A DNA stretch of 64,000 nucleotides from Sanyastnella coralliicola (lineage in GTDB: Bacteria; Bacteroidota; Bacteroidia; Flavobacteriales_D; Sanyastnellaceae). Location: the NCBI RefSeq assembly GCF_030845195.1, contig NZ_CP132543.1, positions 3,737,501 to 3,801,500 of the forward strand. The letters run 5' to 3'. Both the position numbers and the translations under genes were made by a program. Below, one piece after another: positions 50,707 to 60,295 of this stretch; position 1 is the stretch's first letter, and every line of letters begins with the position of its first letter. The notes beneath the pieces are model-generated. The model was not told where the DNA came from and searched no databases. It saw nothing but the letters and a program-made list of their open reading frames with translations.

Positions 50707-52350
50707 TTAACCTTCGTTTGTGAAAACAGCGGATTCAACGAGCTTTTTTGTGTATTCCTCGGAAGGCTGAGTGAAGATCTTATGTGCGTTTCCTGATTCC
50801 ACAATTTGACCTCGCTCCATGACCAGCAAACGGTCACTCATGTAGTGCACTACGTGCAGGTCGTGTGAAATGAAGACGTAAGTAAGGCCGCGTGAAGCCT
50901 TCAATTGGTTCAATAGATTTAGTACCTGAGCCTGAACTGATACATCAAGCGCAGCAACACTCTCATCAAGTACGACAACTCTTGGATTGGTACATAAAGC
51001 ACGAGCCACTACGATACGTTGGCGTTGTCCACCGCTGAATGAATGAGGATACCGGTCAAAGTGTGAAGGATCGAGTCCGACTTCTGCCAGGATGGAACGC
51101 ACTTGATCTTGTGCTTTTTGCCTATCTGACTCTACTCCATTGACCATCATCGCCTCTACGAGCGCATTTCCCACGCTGATTCGAGGGTTCAAGCTAGAAT
51201 AAGGGTCTTGAAACACAAGTTGTACCGCCCCTGCAGAGCCTGACCATTCAATGCTCCCTTCACTGGGTTCGATCAATCCAATGATCATTCTACTGACGGT
51301 GCTTTTACCGCACCCACTTTCACCCACAATGCCGAGCGTTTCTCCTTGAAAGAGTTCGAAACTGACTCCGCGAACAGCATCGAAATGATCTGTTGCCTTA
51401 CCCAACAGGTTGCGTCTGGTGACGAATCGTTTCCAAAGATCCTTCACACGAAGGATGGGGTCTTTGGAAGGGGAAGAAGAGTAGATTTCCTTCTTCACCT
51501 CACCACCCTTGATGATTTCCTCTACTGTCTGAAGTCGCACACGCTCTCCATTCGTCGGAGGTACGCAAGCCAACAGTCCTTTAGTGTAAGCTTGTGTTGG
51601 GTTCTGCATGACCTGAGTTACCGGGCCACTCTCCAAGACTTCGCCTTTGTACATCACTGCCACTTGATCAGCCACATGGGCCACCACACCTAGATCGTGC
51701 GAGATAAAAATCATCGAAAGCTGACGAGCTTGTTGTAGACGACGAAGCAGCTCAAGAACACTCTTCTGAACGGTCACATCCAATGCCGTGGTTGGTTCAT
51801 CGGCAATGATCAGAGATGGCTCTGGAGCTAGGGCCATGGCGATCATCACACGTTGTTTTTGACCTCCACTGAGTTCATGTGGGTAGCGGTCAAACATGTC
51901 GACTGGAACAGGTAATTCTACCTCAGTAAAGAGTTCGACTGTTCGTTGACGTGCTTTCTTGGCGTCCATCCCCAGATGCTCCTTGAGCATTTCAGCGACT
52001 TGAGCTCCACAGGTCATCGAAGGGTTCAAACTGCTCATCGGTTCCTGAAAGATCATGGTGATCTCTTTTCCGCGATAGCGTTTGGCGTGTGTAAAGTTGT
52101 CTTGTAGTAAATCTTCTTGGCTAGCGCCGAATAGCGCCACCCCATGGTCAATACGTGCGATTTTCGATGGCAAAAGGCCCATGCAAGCAAGGGAAGAAAC
52201 CGTCTTTCCAGAACCGGATTCACCCACCACTCCAAGAATGCCTCCTTGGGGTACCTCAAGGGATACGCCTTTGATTACCGGATTCCATTCTTTGCCTTGG
52301 CGGAATGAAATAGAGAGGTTTTGAATGGATAGGATCGACTTATTCTGCAT
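50707..52350 (-). CDS. Duplicated ABC ATPase of the peptide/nickel (Dpp/Opp, YejF/GsiA-like) type
   Basis: 547 residues with two complete ATPase halves. The first has Walker A GESGSGKTV, signature LSGGQKQRV and Walker B LIIADEPTTALD. The second has Walker A GESGCGKST, signature FSGGQRQRI and VVLDESVAALD. The arrangement is that of fused DppD-DppF (YejF/GsiA) subunits that power oligopeptide import. No permease or binding-protein genes are adjacent, so its membrane partner must be encoded elsewhere. It overlaps the upstream lipoprotein gene by 11 bases. The second Walker B Glu is followed by Ser instead of Pro. Confidence 0.9.
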   Translation of the reverse strand: MQNKSILSIQNLSISFRQGKEWNPVIKGVSLEVPQGGILGVVGESGSGKTVSSLACMGLLPSKIARIDHGVALFGASQEDLLQDNFTHAKRYRGKEITMIFQEPMSSLNPSMTCGAQVAEMLKEHLGMDAKKARQRTVELFTEVELPVPVDMFDRYPHELSGGQKQRVMIAMALAPEPSLIIADEPTTALDVTVQKSVLELLRRLQQARQLSMIFISHDLGVVAHVADQVAVMYKGEVLESGPVTQVMQNPTQAYTKGLLACVPPTNGERVRLQTVEEIIKGGEVKKEIYSSSPSKDPILRVKDLWKRFVTRRNLLGKATDHFDAVRGVSFELFQGETLGIVGESGCGKSTVSRMIIGLIEPSEGSIEWSGSAGAVQLVFQDPYSSLNPRISVGNALVEAMMVNGVESDRQKAQDQVRSILAEVGLDPSHFDRYPHSFSGGQRQRIVVARALCTNPRVVVLDESVAALDVSVQAQVLNLLNQLKASRGLTYVFISHDLHVVHYMSDRLLVMERGQIVESGNAHKIFTQPSEEYTKKLVESAVFTNEG

Positions 52351-52846
52351 TGGTTTCTAGGAACACGACAGAAATATACGGCCTCCCCGCTTCACGTCCT
52401 TCATCGATCATCGTGATCTCGATATTCGTGCCCTTAGCGCTTCGCGCATTCCACATTGTAAAGCCATCATCCTCTGATGTCGCACCGAATCTAAGGTCAT
52501 AATGCTTTTTGAAGTCGTCGAAAAGCGAGCCGCTTACTTCTTCACTCGAAGGAAAAATATCGAGGGCAATGACGTAAAGGCCTGTCTCATCAAAGTTATA
52601 AGTGATGTCATAGAAAGTGGAGTCTTTCAAGGTGACCGGAATACGACAAGTGAGTTCGTCTGGCATGTTGTAAACCACATGTTCCGCTTCTCTATCCAGC
52701 ACATCATTCTGGCTGTCTCCAATATCGCTACCGCGGAATACGCCTTGTTCAGAAGCACCCAAAATTCCATCTAACGGATCGGGTTGAGGGGCTTCCTCAG
52801 CACATCCGAAAAAGAGAAAAGACAATATGAAGAGGTGGCGCTTCAT
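52340..52846 (-). CDS. Lipoprotein of unknown function, coupled to the ABC ATPase
   Basis: 168 residues from the ATG at 52846 (MKRHLFILSFLFFGCAEEAP, lipobox FFGC). The upstream frame extension is unsupported. The body is a single alpha/beta domain without recognised motifs (YDITYNFDETGLYVIALDIF, RFGATSEDDGFTMWNARSAK). The stop overlaps the ABC ATPase start by 11 bases, so they are translationally coupled. A role in peptide uptake is possible but speculative. One TTCCGCGGTAGCGAT motif lies at 52724-52738. Confidence 0.7.
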   Translation of the reverse strand: MKRHLFILSFLFFGCAEEAPQPDPLDGILGASEQGVFRGSDIGDSQNDVLDREAEHVVYNMPDELTCRIPVTLKDSTFYDITYNFDETGLYVIALDIFPSSEEVSGSLFDDFKKHYDLRFGATSEDDGFTMWNARSAKGTNIEITMIDEGREAGRPYISVVFLETNAE

Positions 52847-52879
52847 CACATCGGTAAAAGTACGAAATGCACCCTCCGA

Positions 52880-52910
52880 AAATGAAAAAGGCACCCGAAT
52901 GGATGCCTTT
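52880..52910 (-). terminator. Terminator of the hmgA-hppD unit
   Basis: AAAGGCA (52910-52904, minus) pairs with TGCCTTT (52893-52887) around a 10-base loop and is followed by TTCATTTT. It lies about 20 bases after the stop at 52930. Confidence 0.82.
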
Positions 52911-52929
52911 CTCTGATATTCTGTCGGAA

Positions 52930-54069
52930 TTAGAGGGTTCCTCTGCTTTCCTGTTCACGCTCGATGGCTTCAAAGAGGGCTTTGAAATTCCCTTTACCGA
53001 ACGATTGTGCTCCTTTTCGTTGAATGATCTCGAAGAACATTGTCGGACGATCCAATACTGGCTTCGTGAAAAGCTGTAGAAGGTAACCTTCGTCATCGCG
53101 GTCAATCAAGATACCAAGCTCCTGAAGTGGGGCAAGGTCTTCATCAATTTCACCAACACGATCAAGTACTGTGTCGTAATAGTTATCCGGAACGTACAGG
53201 AATTCTACTCCGCGCTCTTTCAACTGAGTCACCGTTTCGATGATGTTGTCTGTTGCTACGGCGATGTGCTGTACACCTGCTCCATTGTAGAAGTCAATGT
53301 ACTCCTCGATCTGCGACTTTTTACGTCCGTCAGCCGGCTCATTGATAGGGAACTTAATTCGTCCGTTCCCGTTACTCATCACTTTCGACATCAAGGCCGT
53401 GTACTCTGTAGAAATGTCGTTGTCATCGAAGCTGATCAACTGTGCGAAGCCCATCACTTTTGCGTAGAACTCACACCACTTGTTCATTTCGTTCCAACCC
53501 ACGTTTCCTACCATGTGGTCAATGAACTTCAGACCTACTGCACTTGGACGGTAGTCTGGGTTCCACTCCTTGTATCCAGGGAGGAAAGGACCATTGTACT
53601 CTCCACGCTCAACGAAGATGTGAACGGTTTCACCATAGGTGTGGATTCCACTCATTACGACTTTACCGTGCTCATCTTCCTGCGTCACAGGTTCCATGTA
53701 GCTTTCGCCACCGCGGCTTGTCGTTTCTTGGTAAGCTTTGGTCGCGTCATCAACCCACAGTGCTACCACCTTCACTCCGTCGCCGTGCTTGTTGATGTGC
53801 TCATTTACAGGCCCATCCTTCTCAAGAGGAGACGTCAATACGAGACGGATTTTATCTTGCTGTAGAACGTATGAAACGCGGTCTTTTACTCCGGTTTCAA
53901 GTCCTGCATACGCTAACGGTTGGAAACCCCAAGCGCTTTGGTAGTAGTGTGCCGCCTGCTTGGCGTTACCTACATAAAGTTCAACATAGTCAGTACCCAA
54001 CAACGGAAGGAAGTCATCCGCTGAGTCGACGATTTTTTCTAATTGTAGTGAGCTATTATCTGTTGCCAT
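52930..54069 (-). CDS. hppD: 4-hydroxyphenylpyruvate dioxygenase
   Basis: 379 residues, family-typical. It has two glyoxalase-fold halves. The Fe(II) ligands are visible as His185 (FIDHMVGNV), His268 (VQHIAV) and Glu347 (MFFEIIQRKG), with the C-terminal gating helix (SFGKGNFKALFEAIEREQ). It converts 4-hydroxyphenylpyruvate to homogentisate, the step before HmgA, whose gene is 18 bases upstream in the same transcript. Together they cover the central part of tyrosine/phenylalanine degradation. Confidence 0.96.
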   Translation of the reverse strand: MATDNSSLQLEKIVDSADDFLPLLGTDYVELYVGNAKQAAHYYQSAWGFQPLAYAGLETGVKDRVSYVLQQDKIRLVLTSPLEKDGPVNEHINKHGDGVKVVALWVDDATKAYQETTSRGGESYMEPVTQEDEHGKVVMSGIHTYGETVHIFVERGEYNGPFLPGYKEWNPDYRPSAVGLKFIDHMVGNVGWNEMNKWCEFYAKVMGFAQLISFDDNDISTEYTALMSKVMSNGNGRIKFPINEPADGRKKSQIEEYIDFYNGAGVQHIAVATDNIIETVTQLKERGVEFLYVPDNYYDTVLDRVGEIDEDLAPLQELGILIDRDDEGYLLQLFTKPVLDRPTMFFEIIQRKGAQSFGKGNFKALFEAIEREQESRGTL

Positions 54070-54087
54070 TTTTTCTTGTTTAAGGGA

Positions 54088-55248
54088 TCAATCGAGGATC
54101 CATGAACGATAGTAATCAGGGTTTTGAAGTTCAAGTGCTTGTTCAGTCACTTTGAGAGGTTTGAAGGTATCAACCATCACGGCGAGCTCTACGGTTTCTT
54201 TTTTACCGATGCTGCGCTCGTATGCTCCAGGGTGTGGTCCGTGAGGAATACCCGCTGGGTGCAAAGTGATCATACCCTTCTCAATGTTGTTTCGGCTCAT
54301 AAAGTCGCCGTCAACATAGTACAAGACCTCATCACTATCGATATTACTGTGATTGTAAGGTGCTGGGATCGCCTCTGGGTGGTAATCGTAGAGTCTTGGA
54401 CAGAAACTACAGATCACGAAGGCGTCTGTTTCGAAGGTTTGGTGAACCGGTGGCGGTTGGTGTACGCGTCCAGTAATCGGTTCGAAATCGTGTATAGAGA
54501 ATGCGTAAGGGAAGTTAAAACCATCCCATCCAATCACGTCAAATGGGTGCGATCCATAAACGTATGAGTGAAGCATGTTCTCTTTCTTCACTTTGATGAT
54601 GAACTCACCTTTTTCATTGTGCGTTTCCAGTTTTGAAGGCGGACGGAAGTCACGCTCGCAGAACGGCGAGTGCTCCAACAATTGTCCGAACCAGTTTCGG
54701 TAACGCTTTGGAGTGTATACCGGACGGTAAGACTCCGTAATGAAAAGGCGGTTGTTTTCGTCGTTGAATGACATTTGGTAGATCATTCCTCGCGGTACTA
54801 CGAGGTAGTCACCGTAGGCGAAATCAATGTTCCCGAGCTGCGTGCGGAGTGTCCCGCTCCCCTCGTGGACAAAGATCACCTCATCAGCATCTGCGTTTTT
54901 GTAGAAGTACTCAGTGAGCGACTTCTTCGGTGCAGCCAGAATGATCGTGCAGTCTTTATTCGTTAGCACCGGCACACGACTCTCGAGGTAGTCATCTTTG
55001 GGTGCTACGGCAAACCCATTCAGGTTTAGTGATTTCATATTTCGCTCTACAGCGATCTTCGGAGCTACGTCTACCGAAGACTGAACATCAAGAACTTGGG
55101 TTGGTGGGTGCTCATGATACATGAGGGTTGACATCCCATCGAAACCGATCGTTCCAAATAGTTGCTCGTGGTAGAGCGAACCATCAGGCTTTCTGAAGAT
55201 CGTGTGTCGCTTGTGCGGGATGTTCCCTAGTTTATGATAAAAGGGCAT
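54088..55248 (-). CDS. hmgA: Homogentisate 1,2-dioxygenase
   Basis: 386 residues, the shorter form common in Bacteroidota. A cupin-type fold carries the C-terminal metal-binding and active-site segment LHPAGIPHGPHPGAYE, the HDFEPITGRVHQPPPVHQTF loop and ENMLHSYVYGSHPFDVIGWD. It opens the ring of homogentisate to maleylacetoacetate. It is co-transcribed with hppD (18-base gap) and sits behind the LytS/LytR-type genes on the same strand, separated by 172 bases that contain a likely promoter of its own (55371-55378). Confidence 0.95.
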   Translation of the reverse strand: MPFYHKLGNIPHKRHTIFRKPDGSLYHEQLFGTIGFDGMSTLMYHEHPPTQVLDVQSSVDVAPKIAVERNMKSLNLNGFAVAPKDDYLESRVPVLTNKDCTIILAAPKKSLTEYFYKNADADEVIFVHEGSGTLRTQLGNIDFAYGDYLVVPRGMIYQMSFNDENNRLFITESYRPVYTPKRYRNWFGQLLEHSPFCERDFRPPSKLETHNEKGEFIIKVKKENMLHSYVYGSHPFDVIGWDGFNFPYAFSIHDFEPITGRVHQPPPVHQTFETDAFVICSFCPRLYDYHPEAIPAPYNHSNIDSDEVLYYVDGDFMSRNNIEKGMITLHPAGIPHGPHPGAYERSIGKKETVELAVMVDTFKPLKVTEQALELQNPDYYRSWILD

Positions 55249-55370
55249 GTGTTCGATTTTAAAATTTGACGTAAATGATCGGGTGGAATGACCTTGAGAT
55301 CACTCCGGATTGCGCTTGCGAGCGCGCTTCGGATCATTATCGAACAAGACGAGTCGTGATGACATGTCAA

Positions 55371-55378
55371 CAAAGTTA
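55371..55378 (-). promoter_or_regulatory. -7 element TAACTTTG of a probable hmgA-hppD promoter
   Basis: TAACTTTG on the minus strand is an exact TAnnTTTG match. The -33 region has only TTC at 20 bases. The predicted leader of about 115 bases contains a GC-rich hairpin (GCGCT/AGCGC around 55308-55325), which could be regulatory. Confidence 0.45.
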
Positions 55379-55420
55379 ACAAATGCCGACTGCCTTTAGA
55401 ACCCTTTTTACTGATGCTTG

Positions 55421-56149
55421 TCAGGCAAAATGTGCCAATGCTTTGATTACAGCACTGCGTTTGCGGCTAGATACCGGGATTTCTTTCTTGTCTTTAAGTA
55501 CCAAGTAGCCTCCATCTGTCTTGATGAATTCACGTACAAAAGCGAGATTGATGAGGTGCGATTGATGCACACGAAGGAATCCCGCATCTGAGAGCATTTG
55601 ATCGTACTCTTTTAAAGTTCTTGTCACTAGAATCTGCTCCCCATCAGCCATCCAGAATAGAGTGTAGGACCCAGTTGATTCACATCGCACGACTTCTTTC
55701 AGGTCAACGACCTTGATTTTTTCTTGTGAATTCAAGGCTAAACGAGTGGTCCCTCCGTCAAGGTTTGAACGAAGCACTTCGAGTTTGTGGTCTCCAGTGT
55801 TTTCTGCTTTCTCCACGGCTTCCACCAATTGATCAGGATCGATTGGCTTCAACAGGTAGTCAACCGCAGAAAAGCGGAATGCGCGAATGGCGTGCTCGTT
55901 GCTTGATGTCGTAAAGATCAACGCGAAGTTGATGTCTGGAAGAATCTCTAGCAGATCGAACCCGCTGCCGTCTTTCATTTGAATGTCAAGGAAAACCACG
56001 TCAGGATTGAGCTGGCGAATCATACGTGCGCCGTTCACTACTCCATCAGCTTCTCCGCAGACTTCAATTGTTGGACAGTAATCTTCCAAGTCTTTACGAA
56101 GTCCGATACGTGCATTCTCTACGTCGTCTATGATCAGTGCTCTCTTCAT
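55421..56149 (-). CDS. LytTR-family response regulator
   Basis: 242 residues. The receiver domain (1-120) has acidic DD at 8-9, phospho-acceptor Asp55 in VVFLDIQMKDGSG, and the conserved Lys in VDYLLKPID. The LytTR DNA-binding domain (about 140-240) has VVRCESTGSYTLFW and FLRVHQSHLINLAFVREF. It lies 81 bases after the LytS-like kinase gene and is its obvious partner. The targets are unknown; direct neighbours are a glucosaminidase and hmgA-hppD. Confidence 0.92.
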   Translation of the reverse strand: MKRALIIDDVENARIGLRKDLEDYCPTIEVCGEADGVVNGARMIRQLNPDVVFLDIQMKDGSGFDLLEILPDINFALIFTTSSNEHAIRAFRFSAVDYLLKPIDPDQLVEAVEKAENTGDHKLEVLRSNLDGGTTRLALNSQEKIKVVDLKEVVRCESTGSYTLFWMADGEQILVTRTLKEYDQMLSDAGFLRVHQSHLINLAFVREFIKTDGGYLVLKDKKEIPVSSRKRSAVIKALAHFA

Positions 56150-56230
56150 GGCTTTCTTTTTTACTTCTACGAAGGAAGCGAAATCCTTCCTCTCGGAAAG
56201 GTAAAAGGATTATCCGCGTCTTTCTCCAGA

Positions 56231-59200
56231 TTATTCGTCAGGATTTGGAATTCGAATGGTCACACGAGTTCCTGAAGCGTTGCCTTCGACGTAGAGATCT
56301 TCAAAGGAGATAAAGGTCAGTTCATTCTCTCCATTTGAAAGCATCGAAAGACGTTCTTCGGTTACAGAAAGACCCGCAGATCGATGTCCTTCCCGTTCCG
56401 CATTTCGTAGTGAAGATGCTGCGCGGCCAATGCCATTGTCTTCCACGATAATCAATAGGTCTTCGGCTTCGTTTTCTGTGACTTCGACACTCAGGTGGGC
56501 TCCTTCTCCTTTTGGAAGCAAACCGTGAATGATGCTGTTTTCTACGAAGGGTTGAATGACCAATGGAGGAACCGGCAGGTGCAAAAGATCGTCAGGCGCT
56601 TCGATTTCATAGGTGAAGGCTTCTCCATGGGTGAAGCGTTCCATATCGAGGTAATGCTCGAGGGTCTTTAATTCTTCCTCTAATGGAATCATGTCTTCCC
56701 TTGAATTCTCGAGGATTTCGCGCATTAAGCGAGAGAAGCGGGAGAGGTATAATCGAGCAGAACGGTTGTCTTCTTTTGCAATCAACCCTTGGATACTGTT
56801 CAACGAATTGAAAATGAAGTGCGGGTTCATTTGCAGACGCAGCGCTTTCTGCTCCATTTCCAAGGCATCGCGTTCCAATCGGAGACGCTCTGAGCGAATT
56901 TTTGCTCGGCGTTTGACTCCTTGAACAAAGAAGTAAAACGACAGGGAAACCAATATAAAACCACCCAACAATAGTGCTCCGAAGAACCAGCTTTTCTGCC
57001 AGAATGGACGGAGGATCTTGATGGTAATCGGCCTTCCCTCATTGCAGAAGAGCCCCTTCACACATGACTTGTAATGAAGGGTGAAATTGCCCGGGGGCAA
57101 GTTGCCAAGGGAAATCAAGGACCGGGTAGAAGGGGTGCTCCACTCATCGGTATAACCTTCAAGCCAGTAGCTAAAGGTGAGGTCATCCGGGTACTTCAAA
57201 TGGATCGCTCCTATTTCGAAACTGAGATCGTTTTGCTCATAGGTGAATACCATGGTGTCAGTAGGCTGATCCCACGCCTGCAAGTAGATGTGTTGCGGCA
57301 ATTCACGAAGGGGTTGAAGGTCAAGCTCAGGATGCTCCAAGAAAACCCTTGGTGCAATCAGGGCTTCTGTTTTTTGAAGCGGGAAATGCATACTCAAGCC
57401 ATCCACGGTTCCAAACCACATCACTCCTTGATTGTCAGAAAGAATGGCGTTCGCGCAAACTTCCAATCCATTGAAGCCTTCATCAATGTCAAATTTCTCT
57501 GTAGAGATGACCTCTCGTTCGGCATTCAAGGTCAACTGCCACGCACCATTTGCCGAGCCTAACCATAGGTTTTCGCGGCTATCAAAATCCATGGCATACA
57601 GGGCATACGGACGTTCACCAGGGATGTCTAATTGTTCAATGGCGTAGACTTCTTTGTTGAGGTCGAGTCGACTGATCTGACCATTCCCTGAACCAATCCA
57701 CAAGACCCCGTAGGAATCGATAATAATGGAACGCACCTCTTCATTCTGTAGTCCTTGGTCTTTCCCGAAGTTGAGGATGTCTCCCTTGCTTAAGATGACG
57801 CCAAAACCATGAGAGCGGGTGCTATACCAGAGTCGGTTTTGATCATCGAAAACCAAGTCTGTGATTCGGTCTTCAGACAAGCCATTTCCAGAGGTATAGA
57901 TGCGGGTGTTGATTCTCCCTTCAGGTGTGATGGGGTTGAAAATGCGGGTGATTCCACCACCTGCAGTACCGACCCAAATTGAACCATCTGGCCCTTCCGC
58001 GAAAGCGCGGACAAAAGGACTACTCAAACCATCGTCACCGTCAATAAAGAAAAGAGTGTCTGGGGTCATGACTTCAATGCCGCTTCCGTCGTATCCAGCC
58101 CATACCCAACCTCTAGAATCGGTGAAAAGTGTTTTAATTGTGCCTTGTTCAAAGGGTCCTTTAATCAGTGAATCATTTCGAAAGAGGTAGCTGCCGACAT
58201 CTCCATTAGAAAAGATAATGCCTTGATCTGGGGCCGATGTAACGGCATAGACTTGCGGTTTGCGCAATCCGGTATCGCTCGAGTAGTGTGTGAATGGGAG
58301 CGCGCTTAATCGAATGAGTCCGCTTCCGGAACTACCAATCCATATGTTCCCCCATCGGTCTTCGAGCAGGCAGCGAATATGATTGATAGGCAAGCCAGAT
58401 TGCTGGTCGTAGACCTCTTGTTCTCCCTCTCGTGTGTGAATGATGAGTCCGTCACGCTGTGTCGCCAAGAAGGTTTCTCCACGATCACTCTGCAAACCAT
58501 CCAGTACAATTCTTGGCAGCCGTCCATACGATCGGTCAGACAAGAGTTCGCCTTGATCAACGCGTAGCATTCCATTTCCGTAGGTGCATGCCTTGATGAC
58601 CTGCTCTCCATCTTCAAAAAGGGCATTGCAATAGGCAGACCCGCTGAAACTGAGTTGCGAAACTTGATGGCTCTCCTTGTTGATGTAGTAGACTCCTCCG
58701 TCACCACAGGCGTAGAGTTCTCCGCTCTGGGTAACGAGTAAATCGAAGATGGTTTCGTCCTGCAAAATCGACTCCCAACCCTCAAATGGTTGGGAGGCAT
58801 CAGGAATGAAATACAGCTCATCACCAGCCGCTACGAATAGACTTTTGTCCGATTCCGCGATAGCGTAAACCGCCTGACGCATAGGCTCATCATTACCTGT
58901 AGTAACCTCAAGGCCGTTATAGAGTGCGAGTCCGTCATCAGTACCGATGTAGAGGGTCTGATTGATTTCAGCGAGAGCGCTGATTTTGTTGCCGGGTAGA
59001 CCATGACTAGAGTTGAGGACCTCAAAGTTCCGGCCATCGAATCGAGCCAATCCGCCTCCCTGGGTTCCTACCCAAATGTATCCGCGATGATCTTCTAAAA
59101 GACAATCAACCTGCGATTGAGGAAGACCTTCTTTCAGGTTGTACACCTCTGCTTGGTACCGCTGCCCAAAGGTGGGCGCAGCAACAAGCAGAAGCATAAA

Positions 59201-59242
59201 TGCTATGAAGTGTGGAATGCGCTGGAGGTCTATGTCATGCAC
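56231..59242 (-). CDS. LytS-type sensor histidine kinase with Reg_prop propeller sensor
   Basis: 1003 residues. The start is GTG at 59242, overlapping the upstream gene's stop by eight bases; the next ATG would leave too short a signal peptide. A signal (ending VAAPTFG) precedes a periplasmic two-propeller sensor (LKEGLPQSQVDCLLEDHRGY, GNIWIGSSGSGLIRLSALPF), a Y_Y_Y domain (about 660-720), one membrane helix (about 740-765) and a His_kinase (PF06580) domain with LQMNPHFIFNSLNSIQGLIA (His near 805) and an HATPase with VEDNGIGRAAS. It signals to the LytTR regulator encoded next. It contains two copies of the dispersed motif (57995, 58853). Confidence 0.9.
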   Translation of the reverse strand: MHDIDLQRIPHFIAFMLLLVAAPTFGQRYQAEVYNLKEGLPQSQVDCLLEDHRGYIWVGTQGGGLARFDGRNFEVLNSSHGLPGNKISALAEINQTLYIGTDDGLALYNGLEVTTGNDEPMRQAVYAIAESDKSLFVAAGDELYFIPDASQPFEGWESILQDETIFDLLVTQSGELYACGDGGVYYINKESHQVSQLSFSGSAYCNALFEDGEQVIKACTYGNGMLRVDQGELLSDRSYGRLPRIVLDGLQSDRGETFLATQRDGLIIHTREGEQEVYDQQSGLPINHIRCLLEDRWGNIWIGSSGSGLIRLSALPFTHYSSDTGLRKPQVYAVTSAPDQGIIFSNGDVGSYLFRNDSLIKGPFEQGTIKTLFTDSRGWVWAGYDGSGIEVMTPDTLFFIDGDDGLSSPFVRAFAEGPDGSIWVGTAGGGITRIFNPITPEGRINTRIYTSGNGLSEDRITDLVFDDQNRLWYSTRSHGFGVILSKGDILNFGKDQGLQNEEVRSIIIDSYGVLWIGSGNGQISRLDLNKEVYAIEQLDIPGERPYALYAMDFDSRENLWLGSANGAWQLTLNAEREVISTEKFDIDEGFNGLEVCANAILSDNQGVMWFGTVDGLSMHFPLQKTEALIAPRVFLEHPELDLQPLRELPQHIYLQAWDQPTDTMVFTYEQNDLSFEIGAIHLKYPDDLTFSYWLEGYTDEWSTPSTRSLISLGNLPPGNFTLHYKSCVKGLFCNEGRPITIKILRPFWQKSWFFGALLLGGFILVSLSFYFFVQGVKRRAKIRSERLRLERDALEMEQKALRLQMNPHFIFNSLNSIQGLIAKEDNRSARLYLSRFSRLMREILENSREDMIPLEEELKTLEHYLDMERFTHGEAFTYEIEAPDDLLHLPVPPLVIQPFVENSIIHGLLPKGEGAHLSVEVTENEAEDLLIIVEDNGIGRAASSLRNAEREGHRSAGLSVTEERLSMLSNGENELTFISFEDLYVEGNASGTRVTIRIPNPDE

Positions 59243-60209
59243 GAGGGATGCGTTTTCTCAGGTACAATTTAGTGCCGGCGGGCACATCGCTTCCAGGGGC
59301 AAGACCATTCTTTTTGTAGATGTGTTTCATCTTGATCCCGTAGCGCTGAGAAATGTCTCGTAGACTTTCGCCTTCTTGTTTGACGTGGTGATCAACGCGT
59401 GCTTTAGAACGCTTAGGCTGTAAGTAAACAATTTCACCTGGAGAAGGACGTTCGTCTTTGCCAAGGTCATTGTACTTTTTAATCTGCCACGTCATCATTT
59501 CAAGCTCCGCGGCAATGCTTTCAGGTGTGTCACCTGATTTGGCCACCGTGTACTTGATCTTATTCTCGCTGAGAAGCACTTCTCGTCCGCCTCCTAGAGT
59601 AACGGAATCAAAGCCATCATTCTTATCCCAGTTATTAGAACCTGGGTTTTGCTTTGGAGAAGGCATGTCAGCCTGGGTTTGATTTCCTTCAAGGATATCA
59701 ATTCCAATGTCGTCAAATCGTGTGAGGTCGTTCTTTTCAATAATATCAATCAGAAGGTTGGCGTACTTCGGCGAAGTTGCGTAACCAGCTTTTTTCAGTC
59801 CTTTCGCCCAGCCTTTGTAGTCAGAAATCTTCAGGTCGAAAAGACTCTTGTATCTGTTCTGCAAAAGGAATTCTGAATGATCATCGTATGATTCAGTGGC
59901 GTTTTGGTAGTGGCGAAAGCACTCTCCTTTTTTGTCGTCATCGTGGTAGACTTTTTTGCCTTTCCAGCTGCTATGACATTTGATACCGAAGTGGTTATTC
60001 GCCTTACGAGCGAGTTCGCTATTTCCGTCACCACTCTCAAGAATCCCTTGCGCAAGGGTGATGCTGGCTGGAATTTGGTATTCCACCATTTGATTAATGG
60101 CTTCTTGACTCCATTGATCGATGTATTCACTACGTGAGATACGCTCTCCATCTGCGAGTGCAAGCAGGGGAAAGAGGAATACGAGTAGGTATGTGACGGA
60201 CTGTTTCAT
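59235..60209 (-). CDS. Secreted glucosaminidase with two LysM domains
   Basis: 324 residues. A signal peptide (MKQSVTYLLVFLFPLLALA) precedes a FlgJ/LytG-type glucosaminidase domain (about 25-165: ASITLAQGILESGDGNSELA with the catalytic Glu, KANNHFGIKCHSSWKGK, FRHYQNATESYDDHSEFL). Two LysM domains follow (about 210-258 and 270-320: YTVAKSGDTPESIAAELEMM, HHVKQEGESLRDISQRYGIK). It cleaves the glycan strands of peptidoglycan. It overlaps the LytS-like kinase gene by eight bases, so a wall hydrolase and its probable sensor system are co-expressed. Confidence 0.9.
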   Translation of the reverse strand: MKQSVTYLLVFLFPLLALADGERISRSEYIDQWSQEAINQMVEYQIPASITLAQGILESGDGNSELARKANNHFGIKCHSSWKGKKVYHDDDKKGECFRHYQNATESYDDHSEFLLQNRYKSLFDLKISDYKGWAKGLKKAGYATSPKYANLLIDIIEKNDLTRFDDIGIDILEGNQTQADMPSPKQNPGSNNWDKNDGFDSVTLGGGREVLLSENKIKYTVAKSGDTPESIAAELEMMTWQIKKYNDLGKDERPSPGEIVYLQPKRSKARVDHHVKQEGESLRDISQRYGIKMKHIYKKNGLAPGSDVPAGTKLYLRKRIPRA

Positions 60210-60295
60210 AACGAAGCATTTTTCACCGAATACTAAAGTAACGGCAGAAAGTGTGCCATTCGCCTGCCAAGCGACGAGCTATGAACAGCTAGATG

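Noticed and set aside
50696-50712. Palindrome GTTAAC-TAGAT-GTTAAC as terminator of the ABC ATPase
   Set aside because: It overlaps the stop codon and lacks a directly following T-run, so it is left unassigned.
55294-55334. Riboswitch in the hmgA leader
   Set aside because: Only one GC-rich hairpin is visible; no known riboswitch consensus could be recognised.
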